Assembly: GCF_019443745.1 (NCBI RefSeq)
Contig: NZ_CP050948.1
Span: forward strand, 4,344,001 to 4,408,000
Direction: 5' to 3'
Length of the DNA: 64,000 bases
DNA from: Iamia sp. SCSIO 61187
GTDB lineage: Bacteria; Actinomycetota; Acidimicrobiia; Acidimicrobiales; Iamiaceae
Shown here: positions 9,191 to 17,632 of the stretch, in pieces
Position numbering within the stretch: position 1 is the stretch's first letter
Layout of the letters: every line of letters starts with the position of its first letter
Translations under genes and position numbers: made by a program
The notes under the pieces: generated by a model
The model's input: the letters and a program-made list of their open reading frames with translations, nothing else
What the model was told of the DNA's origin: nothing
Database searches by the model: none

Positions 9191-10222
9191 TTGTCACCAG
9201 TGCTGCCCCACCCGCGTGGTCCCCTCTCGTCCGCCCTCCTGGACTGGTGGACGGCGGGGCGCCCGCTCCCCACGACCGTCCCCGAGGTCGGCAACGCCAC
9301 CGTCGACGACGACCTCCACCTGGCCCTGTGGGCCTGCTACCAGCTCCACTACGGCGGCTTCGTCGGGGTCGACGACGCCATGGAGTGGGACCCGGCCACC
9401 CTCGCCTTCCGGGCCCGGCTGGAGGCCCAGTTCGAGCAGGACCTGCGGCTCGAGCACCGCGCCGCCGACCTGCCCGAGAACCCCCCCGCCGCCCTCCGCT
9501 GCATCAGCGGCTGGGCCGGGCCCCCGCTGGCCCGCACCGTCGCCGGCCGGGGCACCCTCGACCAGCTTCGTGAGGTGTCGATCCACCGCTCGGCCTACCA
9601 GCTGAAGGAGGCCGACCCCCACACGTGGGCCATCCCCCGGCTCCGGGGCCCCGGGCGGGCGGCCATGATCGAGATCCAGGCCGACGAGTACGGCGAGGGC
9701 GTCCCCGGGGAGGCCCACTGCGAGCTGTTCGCGGCGGCGATGGTCGACCTCGGCCTCGACCCCACCTTCGGCGGGTACATCGACCGCCTGCCCGGTGTCA
9801 CCCTGGCGACGGACAACCTCATCAGCATGTTCGGCCTCCACCGCCGGCTGCGGGGGGCGGCCGTCGGCCACCTGGCCCTGTTCGAGATGTGCTCGGTCGT
9901 GCCCATGTCGCACTACCTGCGGGCCGCCCGGCGCATCGGCGGCCTGCCGGCGCTCGAGCGCTTCTACGCCGTCCACGTCGAGGTCGACGAGCACCACGCC
10001 CGCCTCGCCCTCGAGGGCATGGTCGCGCCGCTCGTCGAGGCCGAGCCGGCGCTCGGGCCCGACGTCGTGTTCGGCGCCGCCGCCCTCAGCCGGGTCGAGG
10101 CCCGGCTGGCCGAGCACGTCCTCGGCGCCTGGAGCGCGGGCCGCTCGTCGCTGCGGCCCGACGCCGCCGCCCGGCCGGCGCGCCGTCTGAGCGCCGTGCC
10201 CGCCCTCGCCGCCGCCGGCTGA
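9191..10222 (+). CDS. Iron-containing redox enzyme, haem-oxygenase-like fold
   Basis: 343 residues from TTG 9191. The all-helical protein has spaced acidic and His residues typical of haem-oxygenase-like di-iron enzymes (PF14518 type): LEAQFEQDLRLEHRA near residues 73-87, EIQADEYGEG near 160-170, and EVDEHHARLALEGM in the C-terminal half. These E/H motifs are the probable metal ligands. Members oxidise small or lipid-like substrates with O2, but the substrate here is unknown. The gene stands alone: preceded by the response-regulator terminator and followed by palindromic repeats. The reading frame contains no earlier convincing start, and the N-terminus up to residue 10 is poorly conserved. 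Confidence 0.75.
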   Translation: MSPVLPHPRGPLSSALLDWWTAGRPLPTTVPEVGNATVDDDLHLALWACYQLHYGGFVGVDDAMEWDPATLAFRARLEAQFEQDLRLEHRAADLPENPPAALRCISGWAGPPLARTVAGRGTLDQLREVSIHRSAYQLKEADPHTWAIPRLRGPGRAAMIEIQADEYGEGVPGEAHCELFAAAMVDLGLDPTFGGYIDRLPGVTLATDNLISMFGLHRRLRGAAVGHLALFEMCSVVPMSHYLRAARRIGGLPALERFYAVHVEVDEHHARLALEGMVAPLVEAEPALGPDVVFGAAALSRVEARLAEHVLGAWSAGRSSLRPDAAARPARRLSAVPALAAAG

Positions 10223-10243
10223 CCTCCGTCGCCCTCCTCGGTC

Positions 10244-10360
10244 CTGTTCGCGCCAGGCGACACGCCTGGCCGGGAGCGGTGTCAGAACGGCGATGGCCGC
10301 CGCGGCCGCCGTTCTGGTCACGCCAGACGACATCTGTGTCCGACAGCGGTGTCAGAACGG
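10244..10360. repeat. Two tandem GTTCTG...CAGAAC palindromic elements
   Basis: Two related imperfect palindromes lie between convergent-free genes: 10244-10290 and 10311-10360. Both end in AGCGGTGTCAGAACGG and start with a TTCTG/CTGTTC arm followed by CGCCAG. Between them a third stem is possible (CAGAACGGCG at 10283-10292 with CGCCGTTCTG at 10307-10316). Two more members occur at 53780 and 54315, so this is a small repeat family. Confidence 0.7.
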
Positions 10361-10427
10361 TGCCGGCGGCCGCGGCCGGGGGTGGACCCGGCGCGGCCTG
10401 ACGGGTCGCCAGGTACGGTGCGCGGCC

Positions 10428-11486
10428 ATGGCGATCCGCGTGGTGCAGTGGGCGACCGGCGGCGTGGGGAGGGCGGCCATCGAGGGCGTCGTCCGCCACC
10501 CCGACCTGGAGCTGGTGGGGTGCTGGGTCCACTCGGAGGCCAAGGCCGGCCAGGACGTCGGCGTCCTGGCCGGCGGCGAGCCGATCGGCGTCGTCGCCAC
10601 CGCCACCGAGGCCGAGGCGCTGGCCATCGAGGCCGACTGCGTCGTCTACGCCCCGCTCATCCCCGACGAGGCCCAGGTGGCCCGCATCCTGCGGGCGGGG
10701 CGGGACGTCGTCACGCCGGTGGGCTGGGTCTACCCGGAGCCCGGGCGCCACCCGGACCTGGAGGCGGCGTGCGCCGAGGGCGGGTCCACCCTCCACGGCA
10801 GCGGCATCCACCCCGGCGGCATCACCGAGCGGTTCCCGCTCATGATCTCGTCGCTCGTCTCGGCCGCGACCCACGTGCGGGCCGAGGAGTTCTCCGACAT
10901 CCGCAGCTACGGCGCCCCCGACGTGATCCGCCACATCATGGCGTTCGGAGCCACGCCCGAGGAGGCCCTCGCCAGCCCCATGGCCGGGCTGCTCACCGGC
11001 GGGTTCGGGCGGGCCGTGCGCATGGTGGTCGACGAGATGGGCTTCGCGGCGGCGCCCGATCTGCGGACGACCCAGGACGTCGCCGTGGCCACCGCCCCCA
11101 TCCCCAGCCCGATCGGCGACATCCAGCCCGGTCAGGTCGCGGCGCGCCGCTTCCAGTGGGAGGCGCTCGTCGGCGAGACCCCGGTGGTGACGGCCGCGGT
11201 GAACTGGCTGATGGGCGAGGACGACCTCGACGGCGGGTGGACGCTGGGCGAGGGCGGCGAGCGGTTCGAGGTCGAGGTCACCGGCGACCCGTCGGTCCTG
11301 CTCACGTTCCAAGGCCTGCAACCCGAGCGGTGGGAGGACGGCGTCGACCGCAACCCGGGCATCGTGGCCACCGCCATGCACTGCGTGAACGCCATCCCCT
11401 ACGTCCACCGGGCCGAGCCCGGCATCAAGACCTACCTCGACCTCCCGCTCATCGCCGGACGCGCCGCGCCGGGCCTGGCCCGGTGA
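10428..11486 (+). CDS. NAD(P)H-dependent reductase of the DapB-like / diaminopentanoate dehydrogenase-like family
   Basis: 352 residues. ATG 10428 is immediately followed by a Rossmann start, MAIRVVQWATGGVGRAAIEG, so this start is secure; a TACGGT box ends eight bases before it. Motifs GCWVHSEAKAGQDVG, SGIHPGG and the C-terminal MHCVNAIPYV are typical of proteins annotated as dihydrodipicolinate reductase-like or 2,4-diaminopentanoate dehydrogenase-like in actinobacteria. Such proteins reduce or oxidise a C=N or C=O group using NAD(P)H; the true substrate is rarely known. No lysine biosynthesis genes are nearby, so a role as DapB is unlikely. The next gene, an Fe(II) oxygenase, is on the same strand 106 bases downstream and could be co-transcribed. 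Confidence 0.82.
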   Translation: MAIRVVQWATGGVGRAAIEGVVRHPDLELVGCWVHSEAKAGQDVGVLAGGEPIGVVATATEAEALAIEADCVVYAPLIPDEAQVARILRAGRDVVTPVGWVYPEPGRHPDLEAACAEGGSTLHGSGIHPGGITERFPLMISSLVSAATHVRAEEFSDIRSYGAPDVIRHIMAFGATPEEALASPMAGLLTGGFGRAVRMVVDEMGFAAAPDLRTTQDVAVATAPIPSPIGDIQPGQVAARRFQWEALVGETPVVTAAVNWLMGEDDLDGGWTLGEGGERFEVEVTGDPSVLLTFQGLQPERWEDGVDRNPGIVATAMHCVNAIPYVHRAEPGIKTYLDLPLIAGRAAPGLAR

Positions 11487-11592
11487 CCGGCTGAGGGCCG
11501 TCAGCACCGTCCGACGGGGCGCTCGGTTGCGATCACGTGAACCATCGGGTCCGGGCCTTGTCCTGCGGCCCGGCCCGCGGCAGCGTCGCCCC

Positions 11593-12594
11593 ATGAGCGC
11601 CCTCGTCCCCACCGTCGACCTGGCGGCCCCCGACCCGGAAGCGGTGGACGCCGCCTGCCGGACGATCGGCTTCCTCCAGGTGGTCGGGCACGGCATCCCC
11701 GAGCGCACGGTCGCCGACGCACTCGACGCGCTGGACGCCTACTTCGCCCTCCCGCTCGAGGTGAAGCTCGACGGCCGACCGCCCCGCACCGACGTCGACC
11801 GGGGCTACGCCGCCCCCGGCGACGAGTCGCTCTCCTACAGCCTCGGTGTGGAGGCGCCGCCGGACCTGTTCGAGGCGTTCAACATCGGTGCCGACGACCT
11901 CGACGACGCCGACCCGGCGGTGCGGGCCGAGCGCCACCGCCACCTCGCCCCCAACCTGTGGCCGGCGCAGCCCCCGGAGCTCCGCCCGGCGCTGAACGCC
12001 TACTTCGCGGCGGCGCGCGCCGTCGCCCACCGGCTCACCTCCGCCTTCGCCGTGGCCCTCGGGCTCGACGCCGACTTCTTCGAGCAGCACACCCGCCACT
12101 CGACCGACATGCTCCGCAGCATCCGCTACGAGCGATCGCCCGGCGCGCCCGACCCCCTCCCGGGCCAGCAGCGGATGGGCGCCCACACCGACTACGGCAT
12201 CGTCACCGTGCTGTGGGCCGATCCCGTCCCCGGGCTCCAGATCGTCGGGCCCGACGGTGGCTGGCACGACGTGGTCCCCGCCCCCGGGGCGCTCCTGGTC
12301 AACCTCGGGGACCTCCTGGCGCAGTGGACCAACGACCGCTGGCGCTCGACGCTGCACCGCGTCGTGCCGCCGGCCGCCGGCGTCGACGGGCCCGCCGTCC
12401 GCCGCTCGATGGCGTTCTTCCACGACGGCGACCACGACGCCCTGGTCGAGGTCCTGCCCACCTGCACCTCGGCCGACGACCCGCCCCGCTACGCGCCCGT
12501 GCGCGCCGGCGACCACCTCCTGGCCAAGCTCCTCGGCCCCCGCGACCTGGTCGCCACCGAGGGCACGGCTGACGCCCGCCTCCCCACGGCCTGA
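11593..12594 (+). CDS. 2-oxoglutarate/Fe(II)-dependent oxygenase, isopenicillin N synthase-like
   Basis: 333 residues from ATG 11593. The DIOX_N-type N-terminus (TIGFLQVVGHGIP) precedes the jelly-roll domain. The iron facial triad is visible: His198 and Asp200 in GAHTDYG, and His255 in STLHRV; Arg271 in RRSMAFF is in place to bind the 2-oxoglutarate carboxylate. Length fits the IPNS/flavanone-hydroxylase superfamily. The substrate is unknown; actinobacterial relatives act in secondary metabolism or degrade aromatic and nucleoside compounds. The gene converges on the flavin reductase gene at 12628, and an inverted repeat spans both stop codons. Confidence 0.9.
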   Translation: MSALVPTVDLAAPDPEAVDAACRTIGFLQVVGHGIPERTVADALDALDAYFALPLEVKLDGRPPRTDVDRGYAAPGDESLSYSLGVEAPPDLFEAFNIGADDLDDADPAVRAERHRHLAPNLWPAQPPELRPALNAYFAAARAVAHRLTSAFAVALGLDADFFEQHTRHSTDMLRSIRYERSPGAPDPLPGQQRMGAHTDYGIVTVLWADPVPGLQIVGPDGGWHDVVPAPGALLVNLGDLLAQWTNDRWRSTLHRVVPPAAGVDGPAVRRSMAFFHDGDHDALVEVLPTCTSADDPPRYAPVRAGDHLLAKLLGPRDLVATEGTADARLPTA

Positions 12595-12631
12595 CGGGCC
12601 ACGACGGCCCGGGCCCGCCGTGCCCCGTCAG
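12591..12631. terminator. Bidirectional hairpin across two convergent stop codons
   Basis: Arms CTGACGGGCCACGACGG and GCCGTGCCCCGTCAG form a near-perfect stem around a CCCGGGCC loop. The left arm contains the TGA of the 2OG oxygenase and the right arm contains the TGA of the flavin reductase on the other strand, so one hairpin can terminate both transcripts. Confidence 0.65.
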
Positions 12632-13152
12632 CGAGCCCGTTCCGTGGGCGGGGAGGGGCGCTCCTCGGCCTCGTGGCCGGGCGTGAGGTCGTCGACGTCG
12701 GAGAGGCGGAGCGGGGTGAAGCGCCCCTCGGCGGTGGCCTCGGTCGGCTCGGTCACCACGCACAGGTGGTCGCCGCCCTCGTCGAGGACCGCGATGCGGC
12801 GGGCGACCACCCGGCGGGGGCAGGCCCGGAGGAGCGGGACCCCGTCGGGGCCCTCGTCCCACGCGCACAGGGAGAGCTTGTCGACCTCGTCGCCGGTCTG
12901 CGTCCCGAACAGCTCGGCCACGTCCCGCTGGGTCGCATCCAGGTAGTGGACGGCCAGCGTCGTCGCCCGCTGGACGACGCGGCCGGTGTGGTTCGCCTTC
13001 GAGAGCCAGACGCAGTACCGGGGCGGCTCGATGCTCGACTGGGCGTGGAACCCGACCAGGCAGCCGGCCCGCTCCCCGTCGTGGGCGCTGGTGACGACGA
13101 CCATGGCCGGGTCCAGCGACGCAGCGATGGTGGCGAAGGCGTCGACGCTCAC
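12628..13152 (-). CDS. Flavin reductase-domain protein (FMN-binding split barrel)
   Basis: 174 residues from GTG 13152, whose first bases overlap the TGA of the RibD-like gene (GTGA). It has the flavin_reduct fold (PF01613 type): the segment AMVVVTSAHDGERAGCLVGFHAQ, then RYCVWLSKANHTGRVV, LAVHYLD and LFGTQTGDEVDK, which are standard FMN-binding positions of two-component flavin reductases and related F420/FMN proteins. It probably uses FMN to move electrons from NAD(P)H or F420 to a partner oxygenase or acts on a flavin itself. Tight coupling to a pyrimidine-reductase-like protein suggests that the two act on the same pathway. Expected to be cytosolic. Confidence 0.83.
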   Translation of the reverse strand: MSVDAFATIAASLDPAMVVVTSAHDGERAGCLVGFHAQSSIEPPRYCVWLSKANHTGRVVQRATTLAVHYLDATQRDVAELFGTQTGDEVDKLSLCAWDEGPDGVPLLRACPRRVVARRIAVLDEGGDHLCVVTEPTEATAEGRFTPLRLSDVDDLTPGHEAEERPSPPTERAR

Positions 13153-13901
13153 GGCGCGGCCCGCACGTAGCGGAGGTACAGGGAGCCGTGGGCCTCGGCG
13201 ACGTGGGCCAGCTCCATGCGCGTCAGGTCGGCTCCGGCGGGGGTGACGCTGACGGGGAGCGGGTCGCCGCCGAGCACGGGCGAGATCGTCAGGCACAGCT
13301 CGTCGAGGAGCCCCGCCGCCGCGACCTGGCCCAGCAGCGTCGGCCCGCCCTCGCACAGGCCGACCTTGGCGTCGAACCGCTCCCGCAGGGTGGCGAGGGC
13401 GGCGCCCGGCTCGACCTCGGCCTCGCCGGCGACGACGACGTCGGCGACGGCCTCGGCCCGCTCGAGGGCGGCGGGGTCGGCCGCCGCGCAGGTCACGATG
13501 ATCGGCCGGGGGGCGTCGGCCGCCTCCGGCGCGGCGAAGAGCGGCATGTCCCAGTCGAGGCGGAGCGACCGGCTGACGATGGCGATCGGCGGGGTCGGCG
13601 GGAGCCCGGCCGCGACCCGGCTGGCGACCAGGTCGTCGGTGAGGCGGACCGGGCCGTAGCGCTCGCGCCGCGCCGTCTCGGCGCCGACGACCACCACGTC
13701 GGCCACGGCCCGCAGGGACCGGAACAGGACCGCGTCGGTCTCGTCGGACAGCGCGCCGACGCGCCCGCCGACGGCGGCCGACCCGTCGAGGCCACCGACC
13801 ATGTTGGCCAGCACCCACGGTCGCCCGTCGACGGGGTCGCGGTCGACCACGTAGAGGTCCAGGAGGTCGTCGACCGGCTGCGTTGGTCCCCAGAGGTGCA
13901 C
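13149..13901 (-). CDS. Pyrimidine reductase / dihydrofolate reductase-like protein (RibD C-terminal domain)
   Basis: 250 residues from GTG 13901. RibD_C fold: LANMVGGLDGSAAV near the N-terminus is the conserved NMxxSLDGR-like strand, followed by RSLRAVADVVVVGAETARRERYGP, and CEGGPTLLGQV near the C-terminus, the family's EGG.L motif that binds NADPH. The protein stands alone without a deaminase domain, as in many actinobacteria where it is annotated as a pyrimidine reductase family protein. The riboflavin operon is not here, so a stand-alone reductase of unknown pterin/pyrimidine-like substrate is likely. A TAGACA box ends seven bases before the start, suggesting a leaderless transcript covering this gene and the coupled flavin reductase. 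Confidence 0.85.
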   Translation of the reverse strand: MHLWGPTQPVDDLLDLYVVDRDPVDGRPWVLANMVGGLDGSAAVGGRVGALSDETDAVLFRSLRAVADVVVVGAETARRERYGPVRLTDDLVASRVAAGLPPTPPIAIVSRSLRLDWDMPLFAAPEAADAPRPIIVTCAAADPAALERAEAVADVVVAGEAEVEPGAALATLRERFDAKVGLCEGGPTLLGQVAAAGLLDELCLTISPVLGGDPLPVSVTPAGADLTRMELAHVAEAHGSLYLRYVRAAP

Positions 13902-13908
13902 CCGCCCG

Positions 13909-13914
13909 TGTCTA
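13909..13914 (-). promoter_or_regulatory. Putative -10 box for the RibD-like gene
   Basis: TAGACA on the minus strand, seven bases before GTG 13901. Same geometry as other TANNNT boxes in the window; no clear -35 box. Confidence 0.4.
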
Positions 13915-14000
13915 CACCGTGGCCACGCCGGGGCGACGGAGACGGGGGTGCCGTCGACCGCGGCGTTGCCCGGGCCCGCCGGAGCAGCGCGCCCCGCGCC

Positions 14001-14120
14001 TCAGCGGACGATGGACGACGAGGAGCTCTTGTCCTTCTTGTCCTTCTTGTCCTGGCGCTTCTCCTTGAGCGACTTGGCCGCCTTCTTGGCGGACTCCTTG
14101 TGGGGGGCACGGTCGGGCAT
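14001..14120 (-). CDS. Small Lys/Ser-rich basic protein, 39 residues
   Basis: An ATG at 14120 with AGGAGA eight bases upstream opens a 39-codon frame ending in TGA at 14001-14003. The product is highly charged: MPDRAPHKES, then a lysine-rich middle with KDKKDKKDK and a serine run before the end SIVR. Short proteins of this type (a MPDRxP.K start and a Lys-rich body) recur in actinobacterial genomes and have no assigned role; nucleic-acid or ribosome association is only a guess from charge. It sits between the RibD-like gene and a six-hairpin-like gene on the same strand. Confidence 0.65.
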   Translation of the reverse strand: MPDRAPHKESAKKAAKSLKEKRQDKKDKKDKSSSSSIVR

Positions 14121-14147
14121 GAGGTCTCCTGGTGGTGGTGGTGGGGT

Positions 14148-15149
14148 TCAGCCCAGGGCGGCGGCGACGAGCCGGCCGCACTGGAGGGTCGAGATGAGGG
14201 CGAGGGTCGCCTCGGCGTCGTGGTCCGCGCTCGGGCCGGTGCCCGTGAGCCGCCCGGCGCAGGCCCCGGCGTCGGCGTGCCACAGCGGGACGTCGAGGTC
14301 GTTGGCACCGGCGAACCACTGCCACGCCTGCTCGAGCGTGGCGATCCAGCGGCGATCGCCGGTGAGGGCGGCGGCCCGGGTGCAGGCGGCGGCGAGGGCG
14401 GCCACATCGACCGGGCGTTGGTCGAAGCCGGCGAGGGGGTCGCTCCGGACCCGGCCACCGTCGGGGGTCGGTGACAGGTGGCCTGACGCCGTCTCCCGGT
14501 CGACCAGCCAGCCGAGGAGGGCGAGCCCGTCGTCGACGACGTCGGGGCGGCCGAGCACGGCGCCGGCCGCGAGCAGGGCGTCGGGGACCACTGCGGCCAT
14601 GGCGTCGACGCGGTCGGACGGCCAGGGCCACGCGGGGTCGTCGCGGCGCGGCCCGATGGCGGCGACGGCGTCGACGAGGAGGGCGCGGGCCGGTGGGTGG
14701 TGGCGGTCGATCGCCACCAGCTCGGCGGCGCCCAGGGCGGCGATGGCCATGGAGCGGACCGACGTCGAGCGGGCGGCGAGCCCCCGGCGGGCGTGGACCC
14801 GCCCGGCCTCCCGCATCCAGGGGTCGGGCCCCGACCCGGCGGCGGTGGCGAAGGCCCCCACGCTGCGCGCCCAGGCGTCACCGGGGTGGCGATCGCCGCG
14901 CCAGCGCCCGCGCTCGGTGCGCTCGGAGCGGACCGTCCCGTCGATGCCCTGGGCGTCGGCGAGGAGCCGGAACGAGGTGCGGGCCAGCTCGACCAGCGGC
15001 GCCGAGGGCGTGCGCTCCCGGCAGACGGCCACGAGGGCGCCCGCGGCGCCCTCGACGCGGTAGCGGTGGTCGCTGCTCGCCAGCCGGCTGACGAGGCCGT
15101 CGGGCTGGGACAGGGCGATGAGGTGGGCGAACGAGGGGTCCGGGATCAC
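14148..15149 (-). CDS. Alpha/alpha-barrel (six-hairpin glycosidase-like) protein, stand-alone glycosyltransferase-associated domain
   Basis: 333 residues from GTG 15149, which overlaps the TGA of the zinc-ribbon gene. Helical repeats carry the recurring signatures PWPWPSDRVDAMAAVVPDAL, DDGLALLGWLV, GHLSPTPDGGR, GFDQRPVDVAALA and SADHDAEATLALIS. These match the domain often fused to the C-terminus of GT4-type glycosyltransferases and annotated as 'glycosyltransferase', although it has no nucleotide-sugar fold. The order of aromatic and acidic residues suggests a carbohydrate-binding (alpha/alpha)6 barrel. Here it is free of a transferase partner; no glycosyltransferase is adjacent. Function is therefore open, with a role in glycan metabolism inferred. 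Confidence 0.7.
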   Translation of the reverse strand: MIPDPSFAHLIALSQPDGLVSRLASSDHRYRVEGAAGALVAVCRERTPSAPLVELARTSFRLLADAQGIDGTVRSERTERGRWRGDRHPGDAWARSVGAFATAAGSGPDPWMREAGRVHARRGLAARSTSVRSMAIAALGAAELVAIDRHHPPARALLVDAVAAIGPRRDDPAWPWPSDRVDAMAAVVPDALLAAGAVLGRPDVVDDGLALLGWLVDRETASGHLSPTPDGGRVRSDPLAGFDQRPVDVAALAAACTRAAALTGDRRWIATLEQAWQWFAGANDLDVPLWHADAGACAGRLTGTGPSADHDAEATLALISTLQCGRLVAAALG

Positions 15150-15328
15150 GGACGGTCGCGGCGGACGACCGGTCCGGAGAGCGCCTCGCGGCACCCGGCG
15201 CAGGCCCACCAGCCCTGCTGGGCGGTGGGGTGGGCGTCGGGGTCGCCCTCGAAGGACTTGCGGCAACGGCCGCACACACGGTCAGCGACAGCCGCAGGAG
15301 CGACCTCGTCGGAGGGGGCGGGGGCCAT
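15146..15328 (-). CDS. Small zinc-ribbon protein
   Basis: 60 residues from ATG 15328; the same frame extends upstream to 15403 but the extension is low-complexity. Two Cys pairs, CGRC and CAGC, 24 residues apart with a WW before the second pair, form a four-cysteine zinc ribbon. The stop overlaps the GTG of the next gene by four bases, so it is translated as a unit with the six-hairpin-like protein. It may be a DNA- or protein-binding accessory; no specific function can be given. Confidence 0.7.
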   Translation of the reverse strand: MAPAPSDEVAPAAVADRVCGRCRKSFEGDPDAHPTAQQGWWACAGCREALSGPVVRRDRP

Positions 15329-15470
15329 GGTGGATCCCTTCGGATCGCAGCACCACCCCGGCGGGAGCCTGAAGGATCGAACGGGCGACCTGTGCCCCCG
15401 CACCGTACCGGACCGGGGGCTGGTGCACTCCGCCGGCCCGCGCGGGCGCGGCGGGGCGCGCCGACCGCCG

Positions 15471-16835
15471 TCAGGCGAGGAGGGCAGCGACGGCCTCGGC
15501 CAGGACGGCGAGGTGGGCGTCGACGTCGGCCGCGGTGGTCGTCGGCGCCATCAGGGCCATGTTGTGGAACGGCGTGAGCAGGATGCCGCGGTTGACCAGG
15601 AAGAGGTGGAGGAGGTCCTCCAGGTCGCCGTCGGTCGCCCGCTGCGATGCACCGCCGGTGCGGGGGGCCGGGGCGCAGAAGCGGTACTCGGCCCGGGCAC
15701 CGAGCTGGGCGATGCTCCACGGCAGGTCGTGCTCGTCGATCAGGTCCTGGACGCCGGCGGTGTACCGGGTGGCGGTGGCGATCATGCGGTCGAACGCGGC
15801 CTCGGTGAGCACCTCGGTCAGGGTCGCCCGGGCGGCGGCGAGCGACAGGGCGTTGCCGGCCAGGGTCCCCCCGACGCCGCCGGTGTCGACCAGGTCGAGC
15901 TCGGGGCGGGCGGCGATGCGGTCCCGCACCTCGTCGCTCAGGCCGTAGGCCCCGATCGGGATGCCGCCGCCGATCGCCTTGCCGAGCGTGACGACGTCGG
16001 GGGCCAGCCCCCACGCCGCCGTGCAGCCGCCGGGGCCGGCCGAGAGGGTGTGGGTCTCGTCGACGATCAGCAGGGCGCCGGCTTGCGTGGCCAGGGCCCG
16101 CAGGCCGTCGAGGTAGCCCGGCTCGGGCAGCACGATGCCCATGTTGGTGAGGGCCGGCTCGACCAGCAGGGCGGCCACGTCGCCGTGGGCCAGCTCCGCC
16201 TCGAGGCCGCCCAGGTCGTTGTACTCAACCACGCGGGTGGTCTCGGTGACGTCCCACGGGGCGCCCACGCCGCCGGGGCGGGGCGCAGGCCGGCCGTCGT
16301 CGCCGAGGACGATGAACGTCTCGTCGACGCTGCCGTGGTAGCACCAGCTGTGCACCAGGATCCGGGGCCGGCCGGTGACGGCGCGGGCCAGCCGGATGGC
16401 CCACCGGTTGGCGTCGGTGGCGCTCAGGGCGAAGCTCCAGGTGGGCAGGCCGAAGCGGCGCGAGAGCTCGGCGGCCACCGCCGCTGCGTCCTCGGTGGGC
16501 ATCATCGTCGTGGCCCCACCCGCCTCGGCGTAGCGCCGCTGCACGGCGGCGACCGTCGCCGGGGGTGAGTGCCCGGCCATGGCGCCGGTGTCACCCAGGC
16601 AGAAGTCGACCAGCTCGTGCCCGTCGAGGTCGACGACGCGGGAGCCGTGGGCCTCGACGTGGACCAGCGGGAACCCGCCGGGGGCCTTGGCCATCCACGT
16701 CATGGGGACGCCCGCGAAGAGGTGGGTCGACGCCTCGGCAGCGGCACGGGACCGGGGGTTCCGCTCGGCGTAGCGCGCCCGCTCGGACGCCAGGAGGTCG
16801 GCGATCCGCCCTCGGTCGATCGTGGTCCCGGTCAT
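15471..16835 (-). CDS. PLP-dependent class III aminotransferase (GSA aminomutase-like)
   Basis: 454 residues. Fold-type I transaminase: Asp259 in IVDETH holds the PLP pyridine nitrogen and Lys286 in VTLGKAIGGG forms the Schiff base. The N-terminal FAGVPMTWM and FCLGDTGAMAGHSPP and the C-terminal NRGILLTPFHNMALM are those of the glutamate-1-semialdehyde aminomutase/aspartate aminotransferase subgroup. Hem genes are absent nearby. It starts 19 bases after the stop of kynA on the same strand, so the pair and the upstream MarR gene probably form an operon, suggesting an amino donor/acceptor role in tryptophan or kynurenine breakdown. That assignment is from context. Confidence 0.85.
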   Translation of the reverse strand: MTGTTIDRGRIADLLASERARYAERNPRSRAAAEASTHLFAGVPMTWMAKAPGGFPLVHVEAHGSRVVDLDGHELVDFCLGDTGAMAGHSPPATVAAVQRRYAEAGGATTMMPTEDAAAVAAELSRRFGLPTWSFALSATDANRWAIRLARAVTGRPRILVHSWCYHGSVDETFIVLGDDGRPAPRPGGVGAPWDVTETTRVVEYNDLGGLEAELAHGDVAALLVEPALTNMGIVLPEPGYLDGLRALATQAGALLIVDETHTLSAGPGGCTAAWGLAPDVVTLGKAIGGGIPIGAYGLSDEVRDRIAARPELDLVDTGGVGGTLAGNALSLAAARATLTEVLTEAAFDRMIATATRYTAGVQDLIDEHDLPWSIAQLGARAEYRFCAPAPRTGGASQRATDGDLEDLLHLFLVNRGILLTPFHNMALMAPTTTAADVDAHLAVLAEAVAALLA

Positions 16836-16854
16836 CCGGGGATGATCCCACGGG

Positions 16855-17622
16855 TCACAGGCGGCTGCGGACGGCCCACAGGGCGGGGAACAGCGGGGAG
16901 AAGAGGGTGCGGCGGAGGTACTCGGCGCCGGCCGACCCGCCCGTCCCGATCCGGTCCCCGATCGTGCGCTCGACCATCTTCACGTGGCGGTAGCGCCACT
17001 CCTGGAGGCCCTCGTCCAGGTCGACCAGGCGCTCGGCCAGCTGTGCCGGCTCGCCGTCGGCGGTGTACACGGCGACGAGGACGTCCTCGATCCCGCCGGG
17101 GGCTACGGGGTCGACCGGGAAGCCGACGTGCCCGAGGTAGGTCACGTAGGAGTCGAACAACGACGGGCGGGCGACGGCGGCCTCGATGCGGGCCCGGGCC
17201 TCGCTGCCCGCGGCGTGGGCCCGCCCGACGGCGGCGTCGCGACGGCCGAGGACGGCCTCGATCTCGCGGAACTGGGCGCTCTGGAACCCGCTGGCGGTGT
17301 CGAGGCGGGCGCGGAAGCTGGTGAACTGCCGGGGCGTCATGGTCTCGAGCACGTCGATCTGGGCGACGGCCACCTTCAAGATGGTGAGGATCCGGCCCAG
17401 CGTGTGCAGCGAGCGCGAGGTCTCCCCCGCCTCGAGGGCCGCCTGCAGGTGGGCCAGCTCGTGGAGCAGCTGCTTGAACCACAGCTCGTAGACCTGGTGC
17501 ACGACGATGAACAGGTGCTCGTCGTGCTCCTCGGAGCGGGGCCGCTGGGCGCCGAGCACCTCGTCGAGCGCCAGGTACGACGCGTACGACACCGCCGCGT
17601 CGGGCTGGGGGTCGGTCGTCAC
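16855..17622 (-). CDS. kynA: Tryptophan 2,3-dioxygenase
   Basis: 255 residues from GTG 17622. Catalyses O2-dependent opening of the indole ring of L-tryptophan to N-formylkynurenine, using haem. The family motif VHQVYELWFKQLLHEL (residues 41-56) contains the substrate-facing His; FTSFRARLDTASGFQSAQFR is the typical active-site/substrate loop; WRYRHVKMVERTIG holds the proximal haem His. The length fits bacterial TDO. It lies ten bases after the MarR gene and before the aminotransferase. Kynurenine formamidase and kynureninase are not in the window, so the downstream route is unresolved; a nadE gene is 33 kb away and gives no direct link. Confidence 0.95.
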   Translation of the reverse strand: MTTDPQPDAAVSYASYLALDEVLGAQRPRSEEHDEHLFIVVHQVYELWFKQLLHELAHLQAALEAGETSRSLHTLGRILTILKVAVAQIDVLETMTPRQFTSFRARLDTASGFQSAQFREIEAVLGRRDAAVGRAHAAGSEARARIEAAVARPSLFDSYVTYLGHVGFPVDPVAPGGIEDVLVAVYTADGEPAQLAERLVDLDEGLQEWRYRHVKMVERTIGDRIGTGGSAGAEYLRRTLFSPLFPALWAVRSRL

Positions 17623-17632
17623 CCGCGCCGTT

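Noticed and set aside
13155-14474. Long plus-strand frames opposite the RibD-like and six-hairpin-like genes
   Set aside because: They are antisense shadows with low-complexity translations; the minus-strand products have clear family motifs.
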